This document shows positions 9,596 to 18,200 of a DNA stretch of 50,663 nucleotides, in pieces (position 1 is the first letter of the stretch; each line of letters starts with the position of its first letter). The position numbers and the translations under genes are program-made. The DNA comes from Azoarcus taiwanensis (lineage in GTDB: Bacteria; Pseudomonadota; Gammaproteobacteria; Burkholderiales; Rhodocyclaceae), in contig NZ_WTVM01000009.1 of assembly GCF_012910885.1 (NCBI RefSeq), positions 1 to 50,663 on the forward strand. Direction: 5' to 3'. The notes beneath the pieces were generated by a model. That model saw only the letters and a list, made by a program, of their open reading frames with translations. It was not told the DNA's origin and did no database searches.

Positions 9596-10401
9596 CTGGT
9601 GGGCGTGATTACGACGTGGCCTTCCATCGGGGCCGCCGCGGCCTCCTGCGAGCTACGATAGGGCTGGGTGTCGGTGTGCTGTTGCCTGCCACGGCGCTCG
9701 CGCAGCTAGTCGAGGTGGTTCCCCGGATCAAGCCCTCGGTTCTTGCCGTGGGCACCTTTCAGCGCACCCGAAACCCGTCTTTCGCGTTTCGCGGCACCGG
9801 CTTCGCGGTCGGCAACGGCCGCCTGATCGCGACCAACGCTCACGTGCTGCCGGCGGTGCTGGACGAAGCGAGAATGGAGACGCTGGCGGTCGCGGTACCC
9901 GGGCCGAGGGGAGGGACTGCCGCGGTGCGACCGGCCACGCTCGCTGCGCGGGACGAGGGGCGGGATCTCGCCCTTCTCCGGATCGAGGGCGAGCCGATTC
10001 CGGCTCTGCCGCTGGATGGGGAGGCGCTGGTGCGGGAAGGGCAGGACATCGCCTTCACCGGTTTTCCGATCGGCAACGCACTAGGCTTCGCGGCGGTTAC
10101 CCATCGCGGCATCATCGCCGCGATCACGCCGATCGGCATTCCGCAGGACCGCGCGCGCGAACTCAACCCGGCCCTGATTCGCCGCCTCGGAACCGACCCC
10201 TTCGATGTCTATCAGCTGGACGCCACTGCCTATCCCGGAAACAGCGGGAGCCCGGTGTTCGACCCGCAGAACGGACGCGTCATCGGTATCGTCAACATGG
10301 TGTTCGTAAAGTCGACCAAGGAAAACGTACTGAGTGACCCCTCCGGGATCAGCTACGCGATACCGGTGCGCCATCTGCGCGAGATGCTGGCGCGGTTGTA
10401 G
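9592..10401 (+). CDS. Exported trypsin-like serine protease
   Basis: 269-aa S1-family (DegP-like fold) protease without a PDZ domain. Seen: an arginine-rich N-terminus followed by a hydrophobic signal ending ATALAQ, then the triad His in TNAHV (about 84), Asp in GRDLALLRI (about 125) and Ser in GNSGSPVFD (about 218). The RGRRGLLRAT stretch could be read as a weak Tat motif, though a Sec signal is as likely. The start overlaps the stop of the transglycosylase gene. The substrate is unknown; a role in envelope protein maturation is conjecture. Confidence 0.85.
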   Translation: MTGGRDYDVAFHRGRRGLLRATIGLGVGVLLPATALAQLVEVVPRIKPSVLAVGTFQRTRNPSFAFRGTGFAVGNGRLIATNAHVLPAVLDEARMETLAVAVPGPRGGTAAVRPATLAARDEGRDLALLRIEGEPIPALPLDGEALVREGQDIAFTGFPIGNALGFAAVTHRGIIAAITPIGIPQDRARELNPALIRRLGTDPFDVYQLDATAYPGNSGSPVFDPQNGRVIGIVNMVFVKSTKENVLSDPSGISYAIPVRHLREMLARL

Positions 10402-10420
10402 CGTCAGTCACGGCAGCGAT

Positions 10421-10495
10421 TGGTCCCCCCGGCAGGAATCGAACCTGCATCTGCCGCTTAGGAGGCGGCCGTTCTATCCATTGAACTACGGAGAG
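10421..10495 (-). tRNA. tRNA-Arg (anticodon CCU)
   Basis: Read on the minus strand. Acceptor stem CTCTCCG pairs with CGGGGGG (two G-T pairs), followed by discriminator A and an encoded CCA (10421-10423). The D arm begins TAGTTCAATGG. The anticodon stem is GCCGC/GCGGC with loop CTCCTAA (anticodon CCT, 10460-10462). The T arm is GCAGG-TTCGATT-CCTGC. All arms pair, and the length of 75 nt including CCA is normal. It lies between convergent protein genes with no sign of an integrated element at its 3' end. Confidence 0.95.
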
Positions 10496-10595
10496 AGGGG
10501 CGCATTCTAGCGCGTCATGGCCTCGTATGCCATTGGTGCAGCAAGGATAGGGTGCTGTTGAGCGCCACGCGAAACGCACCGCGGATGGTAGTTCC

Positions 10596-12665
10596 TCACC
10601 CACCCGCTCCGTTCTTTCCGGGGACGTCGGATTTTGCTTCCAGCGAGTTTTCGCCGGTGTCGGCCTTCGCATCCCTGGGGGGCGGCAGAAAGAAATCGCG
10701 AGGGCGGGTGACCAGCCGGTGCAGCACCATCATTACCAGCTCGCGGCCCTGGGAAAAGAGAATCCGCCGGGCGCGCATCGCCACGGTCAGCGTCAGCGCG
10801 AAGCTCACCGCAAGGTTGGTCAGGCCGATCAGCAGCACGCCGAGCAGGGAGAGAACCACAAGTTGGATGGGCAGGCCGAACTCCAGCCCGACGAAGGCGT
10901 GGCCGACGTAGGCTGACGAAAAGGCGATGTGACGGATATCCAGTGGCAAGCCGAAGAGTACGCCGAGGGCCGCGACGCCGCCGAGCAGAAAGCCAAAGAA
11001 GAAGTTGCCCGCGAGCGCGCCGAGGTTACTCTCGATGTAGGTCGCGATTCGTTGCATGCGGGCTTCGCCGAACACGCGCCGAGGCCACCGCAACTGCAGC
11101 AGACGCTGCGGGATGCGTCCGTAGGCGCACAGATTGTCGTAGTAGCCGGCGATCAATCCCGACAGGAACAGACACACGCCGGCGATGCCTGCGAAGATCA
11201 CCGCACCGCTGAAAGGGTGAACCTCGGAGAGCAGATGGTGGGCATAGTCAGGGGACGCGAAATGCGTGCCTGTCCCCAGATAGACCAAGCTCGCGAAGAG
11301 CATCGCCATGGGGATGGCGACGCCGACGTTGCCGAAGATAGCGCCGAACTGACTGCGTACCGTGCGCGCGATGAGTTCGACCAGCGCATGCAGGTCGGTG
11401 GGTTTGCCCTTGGTCTCGCCGATCGAAGCGGCGATCGCGTTGGCGGTCATCGCTGGCTGCTTGGTGGCCACGGTGCCCCCCAGAACGTGGATAAGCACGA
11501 AGCCGATACCGTAGTTCAGACAAAAGGTGAGCGCCTCGCTGAGCGGGGCAAAACCTTGCCTGCCAAGAATGATCTTGAGTGCCGCCATGAGTGAGATGAT
11601 CAGGCCGCCAAGCGCGGCAGATCGCACGATGCCGAAGTACTCACCGCGCGTCGCGGTGATATATCGCTCGCCGGTGCGGCTTGCGCTTTCGGTCATGCGC
11701 AGCGATAGCAGGTCGACGTTCTGTCCCCAGTAGTCGGACAGCTTGTTCTTGCGACATTCGGCCCTAATAAGCTGCTTGATGAGTCGCGTGACTTGGGGCG
11801 CGATCGAGTTTATGTTGCGTTCGATACGCAGTTGGGTCAGTACTTCCAGCAGCGCGGCGATCCGCTCCAGGTGCTGGTGCAGACGCTCCAGCTTGAAGGT
11901 CAGTGACAGACTGGTGCCGAGCTTGGCGGCGCGCCGGCGGATGCGCATCACCACGTCCTCGCATTGGTCCAGCATCACCGCGAGGTGTCTTTCGTCCTCG
12001 ACCTGCGCACTGCCATCCCGCCACCATTCGCGATAGTGAGTCAGGTAATTCACGAGCTCCGCGTTCTGCGCGAGAAAGGGCGACTCGTGTTCTTCGAGCG
12101 TCGGGTCGATGCGCACCAGCTCCGGGTCGAGACCGATCGAGGAGACATGGTAGGAGAGCATGCGCAGCGCCTCGATCAGTTCGTCGAGCGGGTTGGGCAG
12201 CACATCGCTATTGCGTTGATCGAGCTCGGCTTCGGCCGGATCGAAGAGGACGTTGAACAGCGCAATCCAGTCATCGTCGGGAATCGCGTTGACCCACACC
12301 TCGTCGCTGACGCGGTTGAATACAGTGGCGAGCACCCCGCCCATGTAGTCGGTGTCGATGACTTCGGGCAGGAGTCGACCTGAAACCCGCCGTGCGGTTT
12401 CCGAGAAGAATCCTGTCGAGGGCAGCAGGCCGGAAGAGACATACAGCGAGACAACTTTGCGCTCGTTGAACAACCGGACGATTGCGTTACGCAGGTTCTC
12501 GCGCAGGTCGTCCCGACGTCGGAGCGACCGTGTCAGCAAACGAAGGTTCTCGACCGCCTTGTCGGTGTCGTTTGGTCGTGCCGGGCGCAAGCGACCGACC
12601 AGTTCGCGCCACAGCGCAATCGGGTCGTGATCGGGGTTGCCGAATTGTTTCAGTACTGCTTCCAT
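10596..12665 (-). CDS. Membrane protein of the 'site-specific recombinase' family (SpecificRecomb)
   Basis: 689-aa protein matching the betaproteobacterial family historically named site-specific recombinase. Nothing in it looks like a tyrosine or serine recombinase. It has a soluble helical N-terminal part (about 1-340), then at least six hydrophobic segments (for example AALGGLIISLMAALKIILG, VAIPMAMLFASLVYLG, VVLSLLGVLLIGLTNLAVSF). It probably resides in the inner membrane and its true function is unknown. The ATG at 12665 has AGGAG 5 nt upstream, favouring it over in-frame starts further up. It is divergent from uup. Confidence 0.8.
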   Translation of the reverse strand: MEAVLKQFGNPDHDPIALWRELVGRLRPARPNDTDKAVENLRLLTRSLRRRDDLRENLRNAIVRLFNERKVVSLYVSSGLLPSTGFFSETARRVSGRLLPEVIDTDYMGGVLATVFNRVSDEVWVNAIPDDDWIALFNVLFDPAEAELDQRNSDVLPNPLDELIEALRMLSYHVSSIGLDPELVRIDPTLEEHESPFLAQNAELVNYLTHYREWWRDGSAQVEDERHLAVMLDQCEDVVMRIRRRAAKLGTSLSLTFKLERLHQHLERIAALLEVLTQLRIERNINSIAPQVTRLIKQLIRAECRKNKLSDYWGQNVDLLSLRMTESASRTGERYITATRGEYFGIVRSAALGGLIISLMAALKIILGRQGFAPLSEALTFCLNYGIGFVLIHVLGGTVATKQPAMTANAIAASIGETKGKPTDLHALVELIARTVRSQFGAIFGNVGVAIPMAMLFASLVYLGTGTHFASPDYAHHLLSEVHPFSGAVIFAGIAGVCLFLSGLIAGYYDNLCAYGRIPQRLLQLRWPRRVFGEARMQRIATYIESNLGALAGNFFFGFLLGGVAALGVLFGLPLDIRHIAFSSAYVGHAFVGLEFGLPIQLVVLSLLGVLLIGLTNLAVSFALTLTVAMRARRILFSQGRELVMMVLHRLVTRPRDFFLPPPRDAKADTGENSLEAKSDVPGKNGAGG

Positions 12666-12806
12666 CGAGCTCCTGTCGCCTTTGAGTTGCTTGTGGCAGC
12701 TGTCGTTAGGCGTCGTTTTGTGCGCTGCATTATCCACCAATTTGTGTTTGCCGGTGCCCGGGCCGTTAGAATCACGGCTTACGTCCTATCTGCCAGATGG
12801 CCTCCC

Positions 12807-14732
12807 ATGCCGCTTCTTTCCGTCGAAAACGCCTGTCTCGCCTTCGGGCATGTCGATCTGCTCGATAACGCCGACTTCCAACTCGATGCTGGCGAGCGAG
12901 TAGCGCTGATTGGGCGCAATGGCTCCGGTAAGTCCAGCCTTTTGCGGGCGTTGGCGGGGCTGGCTGTACTCGACGACGGTGAGATCCGGCGTCAGGATGG
13001 CTTGCGGGTCGCCTATGTGCCTCAGGAGGCCGAGTTCGTGCTGGAGAAGGATGTGTTCTCCACCGTGGCCGACGGGCTGGGTGCGGTCGCCGGCCTGCTC
13101 GTGGCCTATCACGCGGCGATGCACAAGGTGGCGGAGTCGCCCGGTGATGCAGAGGCCCTGGCGGATCTCGAGCGCGTCCAGCACGAGGTCGAGGCGGCCG
13201 ACGCCTGGCGCCTCAATCAGCGGGTCGACGAGGTTCTGCTCCGCCTCGGGCTCGACGGCGATCTGGCCGTGTCGTCTCTGTCCGGTGGCGGCATCAAGCG
13301 TGTGGCCTTGGCGCGAGCGCTGGTGTCCGAGCCCGAGTTGCTGCTGCTCGACGAGCCGACCAACCATCTCGATATCGACGGCATTCTCTGGCTCGAGGAG
13401 TTGATCAGGAGTTTTCCCGGCGCGGTCGTGGTGATCACCCACGACCGGGTGTTTCTCGACAACGTTGCGACCCGGATCGTCGAGCTCGACCGGGGACGCC
13501 TTGGCAGCTACCCGGGCAATTTCAGCGACTACCAGCGGCGCAAGGCGGAGGAGCTGGACGCCGAGGAAAAGGCCAACGCCCGCTTCGACAAGCTGCTCGC
13601 ACAGGAAGAGGTCTGGATACGCAAGGGCATCGAGGCCCGCCGCACCCGCAACGAGGGTCGGGTGCGGCGTCTGCAGGCGCTGCGGGGCGAGCGGGCGGCG
13701 CGACGTGACCGGCTCGGCAACGTCAAGCTTGCGGTGGACAAGGGCGAATCCAGCGGGCGTATGGTTGCCGAACTTCATGGAGTGTCCAAGCAGTATGGCG
13801 ACAGAGTCGTCGTGCGGGATTTCTCCACGCGCATCATGCGTGGTGACAGGGTGGGATTGATCGGCCCAAATGGCTCCGGCAAAACCACCTTGCTCAAGCT
13901 GATCCTTGGCGAGATCGCGCCGGACAGCGGCACGGTGCGCCGTGGGACCCGGCAGAGCGTGGCCTACTTCGACCAGCTTCGCGAGCAACTCGACCCGGAA
14001 TTGCCCTTGACCGAAGTCATCAGCCCCGGATCGGATTTCATTGAGATCGGTGGTGAGCGCAAGCATGTCATCGGTTACCTCGGAGATTTCCTGTTCGCGC
14101 CGCAGCGGGCGCGTTCGCCGGTCAAATCCCTGTCCGGGGGCGAGCGTAACCGTCTGCTGCTCGCCCGACTCTTTGCGCGACCTGCCAACGTCATGGTTCT
14201 GGACGAACCGACCAACGATCTCGACATCGAAACGCTCGACTTGCTCGAAGACCTCCTTTGCCAATACGACGGCACGCTGTTTCTGGTCAGCCACGACCGG
14301 GCCTTTCTCGACAATGTGGTGACGCAAGTGATCGCCGCTGAGGGCGATGGCCGTTGGGGCGAGTATGCCGGCGGCTACGAGGACTGGAAACGCGTGCGCG
14401 ACGCTCGCCTCCGAGTCGAGGCTGCCGAGGCAAAGGCGCAGAAGGCCGGCCCCGCGCCGGCGATGCAGGGAGGCTCTGCAAAACCTGAACGCGAGCGCAC
14501 CGCAAAGCTCTCGTTCAAGGAAAAGCGCGAGCTGGAGCAACTGCCGGACCTCATCGCCGCACTGGAGGCGGAGCAGGCGGCACACCAGCAACGCATGGGT
14601 GATCCCGCGCTCTATCAACAGGCGCCTGACGAGGTCGCAGGGATAAAAGCCCGGCTCGAGGCGCTCGAAGAGGAGATCGAGACCGCACTGGTGCGTTGGG
14701 AAGAGCTCGAGTCGCGCGCCAGCGGAGTGTGA
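12807..14732 (+). CDS. uup: ABC-F family ATPase Uup
   Basis: Soluble tandem ATPase (641 aa) without membrane segments. The family acts on ribosomes, and Uup is also linked to precise excision of transposons and DNA branch handling. Domain 1: Walker A GRNGSGKSS, signature LSGGGIKRVALARAL, Walker B LLLLDEPTNHLD. The interdomain linker (P-site tRNA interaction motif) is charged and helical. Domain 2: GPNGSGKTT, LSGGERNRLLLARLF, VMVLDEPTNDLD. The C-terminal coiled coil (about 570-641, rich in Glu/Lys/Leu) is the Uup-specific DNA-binding extension. Both ATP sites look intact. Confidence 0.93.
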   Translation: MPLLSVENACLAFGHVDLLDNADFQLDAGERVALIGRNGSGKSSLLRALAGLAVLDDGEIRRQDGLRVAYVPQEAEFVLEKDVFSTVADGLGAVAGLLVAYHAAMHKVAESPGDAEALADLERVQHEVEAADAWRLNQRVDEVLLRLGLDGDLAVSSLSGGGIKRVALARALVSEPELLLLDEPTNHLDIDGILWLEELIRSFPGAVVVITHDRVFLDNVATRIVELDRGRLGSYPGNFSDYQRRKAEELDAEEKANARFDKLLAQEEVWIRKGIEARRTRNEGRVRRLQALRGERAARRDRLGNVKLAVDKGESSGRMVAELHGVSKQYGDRVVVRDFSTRIMRGDRVGLIGPNGSGKTTLLKLILGEIAPDSGTVRRGTRQSVAYFDQLREQLDPELPLTEVISPGSDFIEIGGERKHVIGYLGDFLFAPQRARSPVKSLSGGERNRLLLARLFARPANVMVLDEPTNDLDIETLDLLEDLLCQYDGTLFLVSHDRAFLDNVVTQVIAAEGDGRWGEYAGGYEDWKRVRDARLRVEAAEAKAQKAGPAPAMQGGSAKPERERTAKLSFKEKRELEQLPDLIAALEAEQAAHQQRMGDPALYQQAPDEVAGIKARLEALEEEIETALVRWEELESRASGV

Positions 14733-14737
14733 ATCCG

Positions 14738-15943
14738 GTGAACGACATGACCTCGTTCCTGCGGCGCCCCGGCGTCGTCATTGCATGTGGCGCACTGATT
14801 CTCACGCTGGCGATGGGTGTGCGCCATACCGGCGGCCTGTTCCTGCAGCCAATGACGCTGGATCAGGGCTGGTCGCGGGAGATGTTCTCGTTCTCGATCG
14901 CGCTGCAGAACCTCTTGTGGGGTGTGTTCCAACCCTTTGCCGGGGCTTTCGCCGATCGCTATGGGGCGGGCAAGACGCTTGTGGGCGGCGCGCTGCTTTA
15001 CGTGCTCGGGCTGGTCATCATGGCCAACGCCGACACCGCGTTCGGACTCAACATGGGCGCCGGGCTGTTGATTGGTATGGGCCTGGCTGGCACGACCTTC
15101 AGCGTAGTGCTCGGCGTGGTCGGGCGTATGGCACCCCCCGAAAAGCGCAGTCTCGCGCTCGGCATCGCCAGCGCGGGGGGCAGCTTCGGCCAGTTCGCGG
15201 TGCTGCCGGTGGGGCAAGGCCTGATCGCGTCGGTCGGCTGGCAAAGTGCACTGCTATGGCTCGCAGTCGGCATTCTGTTCATCATCCCGCTGGCATTCGC
15301 GGTCACCGGCACCAACGGCGCACCGGCTGGTGGGCAGTCGGTCGGCGAGTCCCTGCGGGAGGCCACGCGTACCGCCAGTTTCCACTTCCTCTTCTGGAGC
15401 TTCTTTGTCTGTGGCTTCCAGACCGCCTTCGTCATGCTTCACCTGCCGGCGTTCGTTGTCGATTCAGGCATGAGCGCCAACGTCGGCATGACCGCAGTGG
15501 CCTTGATCGGCCTCTTCAATATCGCCGGCTCCTTCCTGTCTGGCTGGTTGGGCGGGATCTACAGCAAGAAGTGGCTGCTTGCCGGGATTTATGCCTTGCG
15601 CGTGGTGGCGATCCTCGCGATTCTGATGCTGCCGCTGACGACGGTCACGCTTTATGTCTTTGCCGCTGCAATGGGGTTGTTGTGGCTGGGTACGGTGCCG
15701 TTAACCAACGGTCTGGTGGGTCACATCTTCGGCATGAAGTATGTCGGCATGCTCTACGGCCTGGTGTTTCTCGGCCACCAGATCGGCGGTTTTCTCGGTG
15801 CGTGGTTGGGTGGCTGGATCTTCGATGCCTTCGGATCATACGAACTGGCCTGGTGGCTCGCGATAGGACTGTCGGTGGCGGCGGCATTGCTGTGCATTCC
15901 GGTGCGCGAGAAACCCCTGGCGCGCGTCGCGGAGGCGACATGA
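14738..15943 (+). CDS. MFS transporter (oxalate/formate antiporter-like)
   Basis: 401-aa major facilitator with about 12 membrane helices; inner-membrane secondary carrier. Seen: the TM2-3 loop signature AGAFADRYGAGKTLVGG and repeated Gly-rich helices (NMGAGLLIGMGLAGTTFSV). The topology and TRAVLY-like N-terminal part (HTGGLFLQPMTLDQGWSREMF) resemble monocarboxylate/oxalate-formate type carriers; the substrate cannot be told. GTG 14738 is chosen because GGAG lies upstream; ATG 14747 is an alternative. It begins 5 bp after uup and overlaps the small gene downstream by 4 bp. Confidence 0.82.
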   Translation: MNDMTSFLRRPGVVIACGALILTLAMGVRHTGGLFLQPMTLDQGWSREMFSFSIALQNLLWGVFQPFAGAFADRYGAGKTLVGGALLYVLGLVIMANADTAFGLNMGAGLLIGMGLAGTTFSVVLGVVGRMAPPEKRSLALGIASAGGSFGQFAVLPVGQGLIASVGWQSALLWLAVGILFIIPLAFAVTGTNGAPAGGQSVGESLREATRTASFHFLFWSFFVCGFQTAFVMLHLPAFVVDSGMSANVGMTAVALIGLFNIAGSFLSGWLGGIYSKKWLLAGIYALRVVAILAILMLPLTTVTLYVFAAAMGLLWLGTVPLTNGLVGHIFGMKYVGMLYGLVFLGHQIGGFLGAWLGGWIFDAFGSYELAWWLAIGLSVAAALLCIPVREKPLARVAEAT

Positions 15944-16071
15944 GCCTGCTGAAGAAGATTCTCGTCGCGCTGGGTGTTCTGTTGGCGCTTGCACTGCTCG
16001 CGGCGATATTTCTCGCTTACCAGCATCCGGACATGCTCATCGACTTCAGCAATCTGTTGTTCTGCGGCTGA
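15940..16071 (+). CDS. 43-aa single-span membrane protein
   Basis: Short frame too small for usual gene finders: MSLLKKILVALGV, a hydrophobic helix (VALGVLLALALLAAIFLAY), then a short tail ending NLLFCG. Its ATG overlaps the stop of the MFS gene (ATGA) and GGAGG lies a few bases upstream, which is good evidence for translation. The layout (positive N-terminus, one helix, C-terminal Cys) suggests a small inner-membrane protein, perhaps an accessory subunit of the transporter. Function unknown. Confidence 0.6.
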   Translation: MSLLKKILVALGVLLALALLAAIFLAYQHPDMLIDFSNLLFCG

Positions 16072-16079
16072 GGGTAGCG

Positions 16080-16937
16080 CTAATCCTGTGAGCCGAGCAG
16101 CCGCGCGAAGGCGTCCGGCGGGGCACCCAGTCGTCTGAGCAACGCTTCTCGGTTCAGCGGGAGCAGGCGACACAACTCGTCGATATCATCCGGCAGGCCT
16201 GCGTCGTCCCAGCCGGTCGCGACATGGCGCGTGAATCGGCTTGCCAGTTCGACGTTGCGTACTCGCGGATTGTCGCGGTAGCGACTATCGAGCAGGCTGA
16301 CGAGCAACTCCGGCAGTTTCCATACACGTACCAGCTCGCGCTGCACGGAAACGGCTTCGACGCCGAATACGACCTTCTGCGCGACGCTGCTGCGCAGCTT
16401 CGGGTCCATGCTCTGCATGGCGGCGACGCGCAGCATCAGCGTGGGTGCGAACACCCACAACATGATCTCGGTAGCCTCGTGGAGCAGGGTGGCCACCGTG
16501 ATTTCATCCGCATCGAGATCGTGACGGAGCAGGGCCCAGTCGCGAGCGTGGCGCGCGGCCTGACGGGCACGGGCTATGAGTTGCAGCGCACCGAGCAAGG
16601 CCTTGGGATGTTCGGTGAGTTGCGCCTCAAGCGTTGGTGCCTGGCAAAAAGCCTCGAGGAACGGGTCGACCCCGATCATCATGATTGCGCGATCGATCGT
16701 TGTGATGTCGTGGTTCTGTGAGGCCCGACGATGATTCTGCAGCCAAGACAGCAGGCGCATCGTCATCAGCGGATCGGCGAGCACGATGGCTGCGAGTTCA
16801 CGGCTGTTCACCGAAGTGGCCATTTCGCCGAGTGCTTCGAGCTCGCGCACCGTTCTGCGCAGCACGGGCAAATCCTGGTGCGCGAAGTACGCAACGTAGG
16901 CATCCACCGATTTCAGCGGTGCCTCGAGCATGGCCAT
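16080..16937 (-). CDS. HDOD domain protein
   Basis: 285-aa cytoplasmic protein of the HDOD group, a non-catalytic relative of HD-GYP phosphodiesterases used in signalling. Seen: LPVLRRTVRELEAL, SRELAAIVLADPLMTMRLLSWLQ, TTIDRAIMMIGVDPFLEAF, a degenerate HD-like segment DADEITVATLLHEATEIMLW, and VQRELVRVWKLPELLVSLL. The ATG at 16937 follows AGGAGGG at good spacing. It is divergent from the acuI gene; the 26-bp inverted repeat lies between them. The partner is unknown, though a response regulator with a GGDEF-like domain is encoded 1.3 kb away. Confidence 0.85.
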   Translation of the reverse strand: MAMLEAPLKSVDAYVAYFAHQDLPVLRRTVRELEALGEMATSVNSRELAAIVLADPLMTMRLLSWLQNHRRASQNHDITTIDRAIMMIGVDPFLEAFCQAPTLEAQLTEHPKALLGALQLIARARQAARHARDWALLRHDLDADEITVATLLHEATEIMLWVFAPTLMLRVAAMQSMDPKLRSSVAQKVVFGVEAVSVQRELVRVWKLPELLVSLLDSRYRDNPRVRNVELASRFTRHVATGWDDAGLPDDIDELCRLLPLNREALLRRLGAPPDAFARLLGSQD

Positions 16938-17000
16938 GTGTTGCCCTCCTGATCGATATAGACGCATTATCGTCCGCCACGGTGCGAAACTGAAGCAGTG

Positions 17001-17058
17001 ATCCTGGAAACCGCAGTTGGACGTGCTCGAGTGCACGTCCAACTGCGGTTTCCAGGAT
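17001..17058. repeat. Perfect 26-bp inverted repeat with 6-nt loop
   Basis: The arms at 17001-17026 (begins ATCCTGGAAACCGCAG) and 17033-17058 are exact reverse complements, with loop TCGAGT. The element lies between two divergent genes, so it is not an ordinary 3' terminator, and no T-run follows either arm. No second copy was seen in this window. It could be a REP-type dispersed repeat, a double operator for the divergent promoters, or a transcribed hairpin in the 5' leader of the HDOD or acuI gene. Confidence 0.9.
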
Positions 17059-17188
17059 GATGCGTTTCACCGACGGGAACGCGAGAGCGTTTTGGCTATA
17101 ATCACACATCCGGATCGTGATGCCGGTGTCTTCGCGACAAGTTCGTCTGACACCGCCATGCTCCCGCCGTCCAACAAAGGAGAGACGA

Positions 17189-18187
17189 ATGATTGCGCCT
17201 TTCAAGGCATTCATCATCGAGCAGGACGAGAACAAGAAAGTGGTCAGCGGCCTGGGGACGATGGAGGCATCCCGGCTCGATGCCGGCGAGGTCACGCTGA
17301 AGGTGCATTATTCGAGCATCAACTATAAGGATGCGCTGGCTGCGACTGGCGCCGGCAAGATCATCCGCCGCTTTCCCTGCATCGGCGGCATCGACATGGC
17401 GGGCGAGGTGGTCGAAAGCAGCGATGGCCGCTTCAAACCTGGTGATCACGTCATTGCGACGAGCTTCGACATAGGTGTCTCACACCACGGCGGTTATGCC
17501 GAATACGCCCGGGTGCCGGCGGACTGGGTTGTGCCGCTGCCCGACGGGCTCGATCTCTTCGAAGCAATGGCGCTCGGGACCGCCGGGTTTACCGCTGCGC
17601 TCGGCGTCGTCCGCATGGAGGATAACGGACTGGCGCCGCACAACGGACCGGTCATCGTGACCGGCGCGACTGGTGGTGTCGGAGCTCTCGCCATCGACAT
17701 GCTCGCCCAGCTGGGTTATCACGTTGTCGCGCTGACCGGCAAGGCATCCGAAACCGAGTATCTCAAGATGCTCGGTGCGGCCGAGATCAAGCTGCGCGCG
17801 GAGATCGATTTCGAAAAGACACGGCCGCTCGAAGCTGCACAATGGGCTGGCGCGGTCGACAACGTCGGCGGGCAGATCCTGCATTGGGTGCTGGCCACCA
17901 TGAAGCAGGCCGGTACCGTAGCGAGCATCGGCAATGCAGCGAGCTTCAATATCTCGACCACTGTATTCCCCTTCATCCTCCGTGGCGTCAGTCTGCTCGG
18001 CGTGGATTCCGGTTACATGGGGTTCCCGACCCGACAGCGCGTCTGGGACCGGTTGGCCGGCGACCTCAAACCTCGTCATCTCGATGCGGTGACCCGCACG
18101 ATCGATCTCGATGAACTGCCAGGAGCTTTCGACGCCTTTATCCGGGGCGAGGTCAAGGGGCGTACCGTAGTGCGCATTGGTGCCTGA
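17189..18187 (+). CDS. acuI: Acrylyl-CoA reductase / quinone oxidoreductase, YhdH/AcuI family
   Basis: Medium-chain dehydrogenase (332 aa). AcuI/YhdH enzymes reduce acryloyl-CoA to propionyl-CoA with NADPH. Seen: GroES-like N-terminal domain (YSSINYKDALAATG, GGIDMAGEVVES), Rossmann domain VTGATGGVGALAIDMLAQLGY, and the family's C-terminal motif LLGVDSGYMGFPTRQRVWDRLA. No zinc-binding cysteines are expected or seen. Start ATG 17189 has AAAGGAGAG upstream. PrpE two genes downstream would supply or use propionyl-CoA, which supports a C3 acyl-CoA role over generic quinone reduction. Confidence 0.85.
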   Translation: MIAPFKAFIIEQDENKKVVSGLGTMEASRLDAGEVTLKVHYSSINYKDALAATGAGKIIRRFPCIGGIDMAGEVVESSDGRFKPGDHVIATSFDIGVSHHGGYAEYARVPADWVVPLPDGLDLFEAMALGTAGFTAALGVVRMEDNGLAPHNGPVIVTGATGGVGALAIDMLAQLGYHVVALTGKASETEYLKMLGAAEIKLRAEIDFEKTRPLEAAQWAGAVDNVGGQILHWVLATMKQAGTVASIGNAASFNISTTVFPFILRGVSLLGVDSGYMGFPTRQRVWDRLAGDLKPRHLDAVTRTIDLDELPGAFDAFIRGEVKGRTVVRIGA

Positions 18188-18200
18188 GGGAGGTTTGAAC

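Noticed and set aside
10596-12665. Sign of a mobile element because of the 'site-specific recombinase' family name next to a tRNA
   Set aside because: The protein is a multi-span membrane protein without recombinase catalytic motifs, no repeated tRNA 3' end was seen, and neighbours are housekeeping genes.
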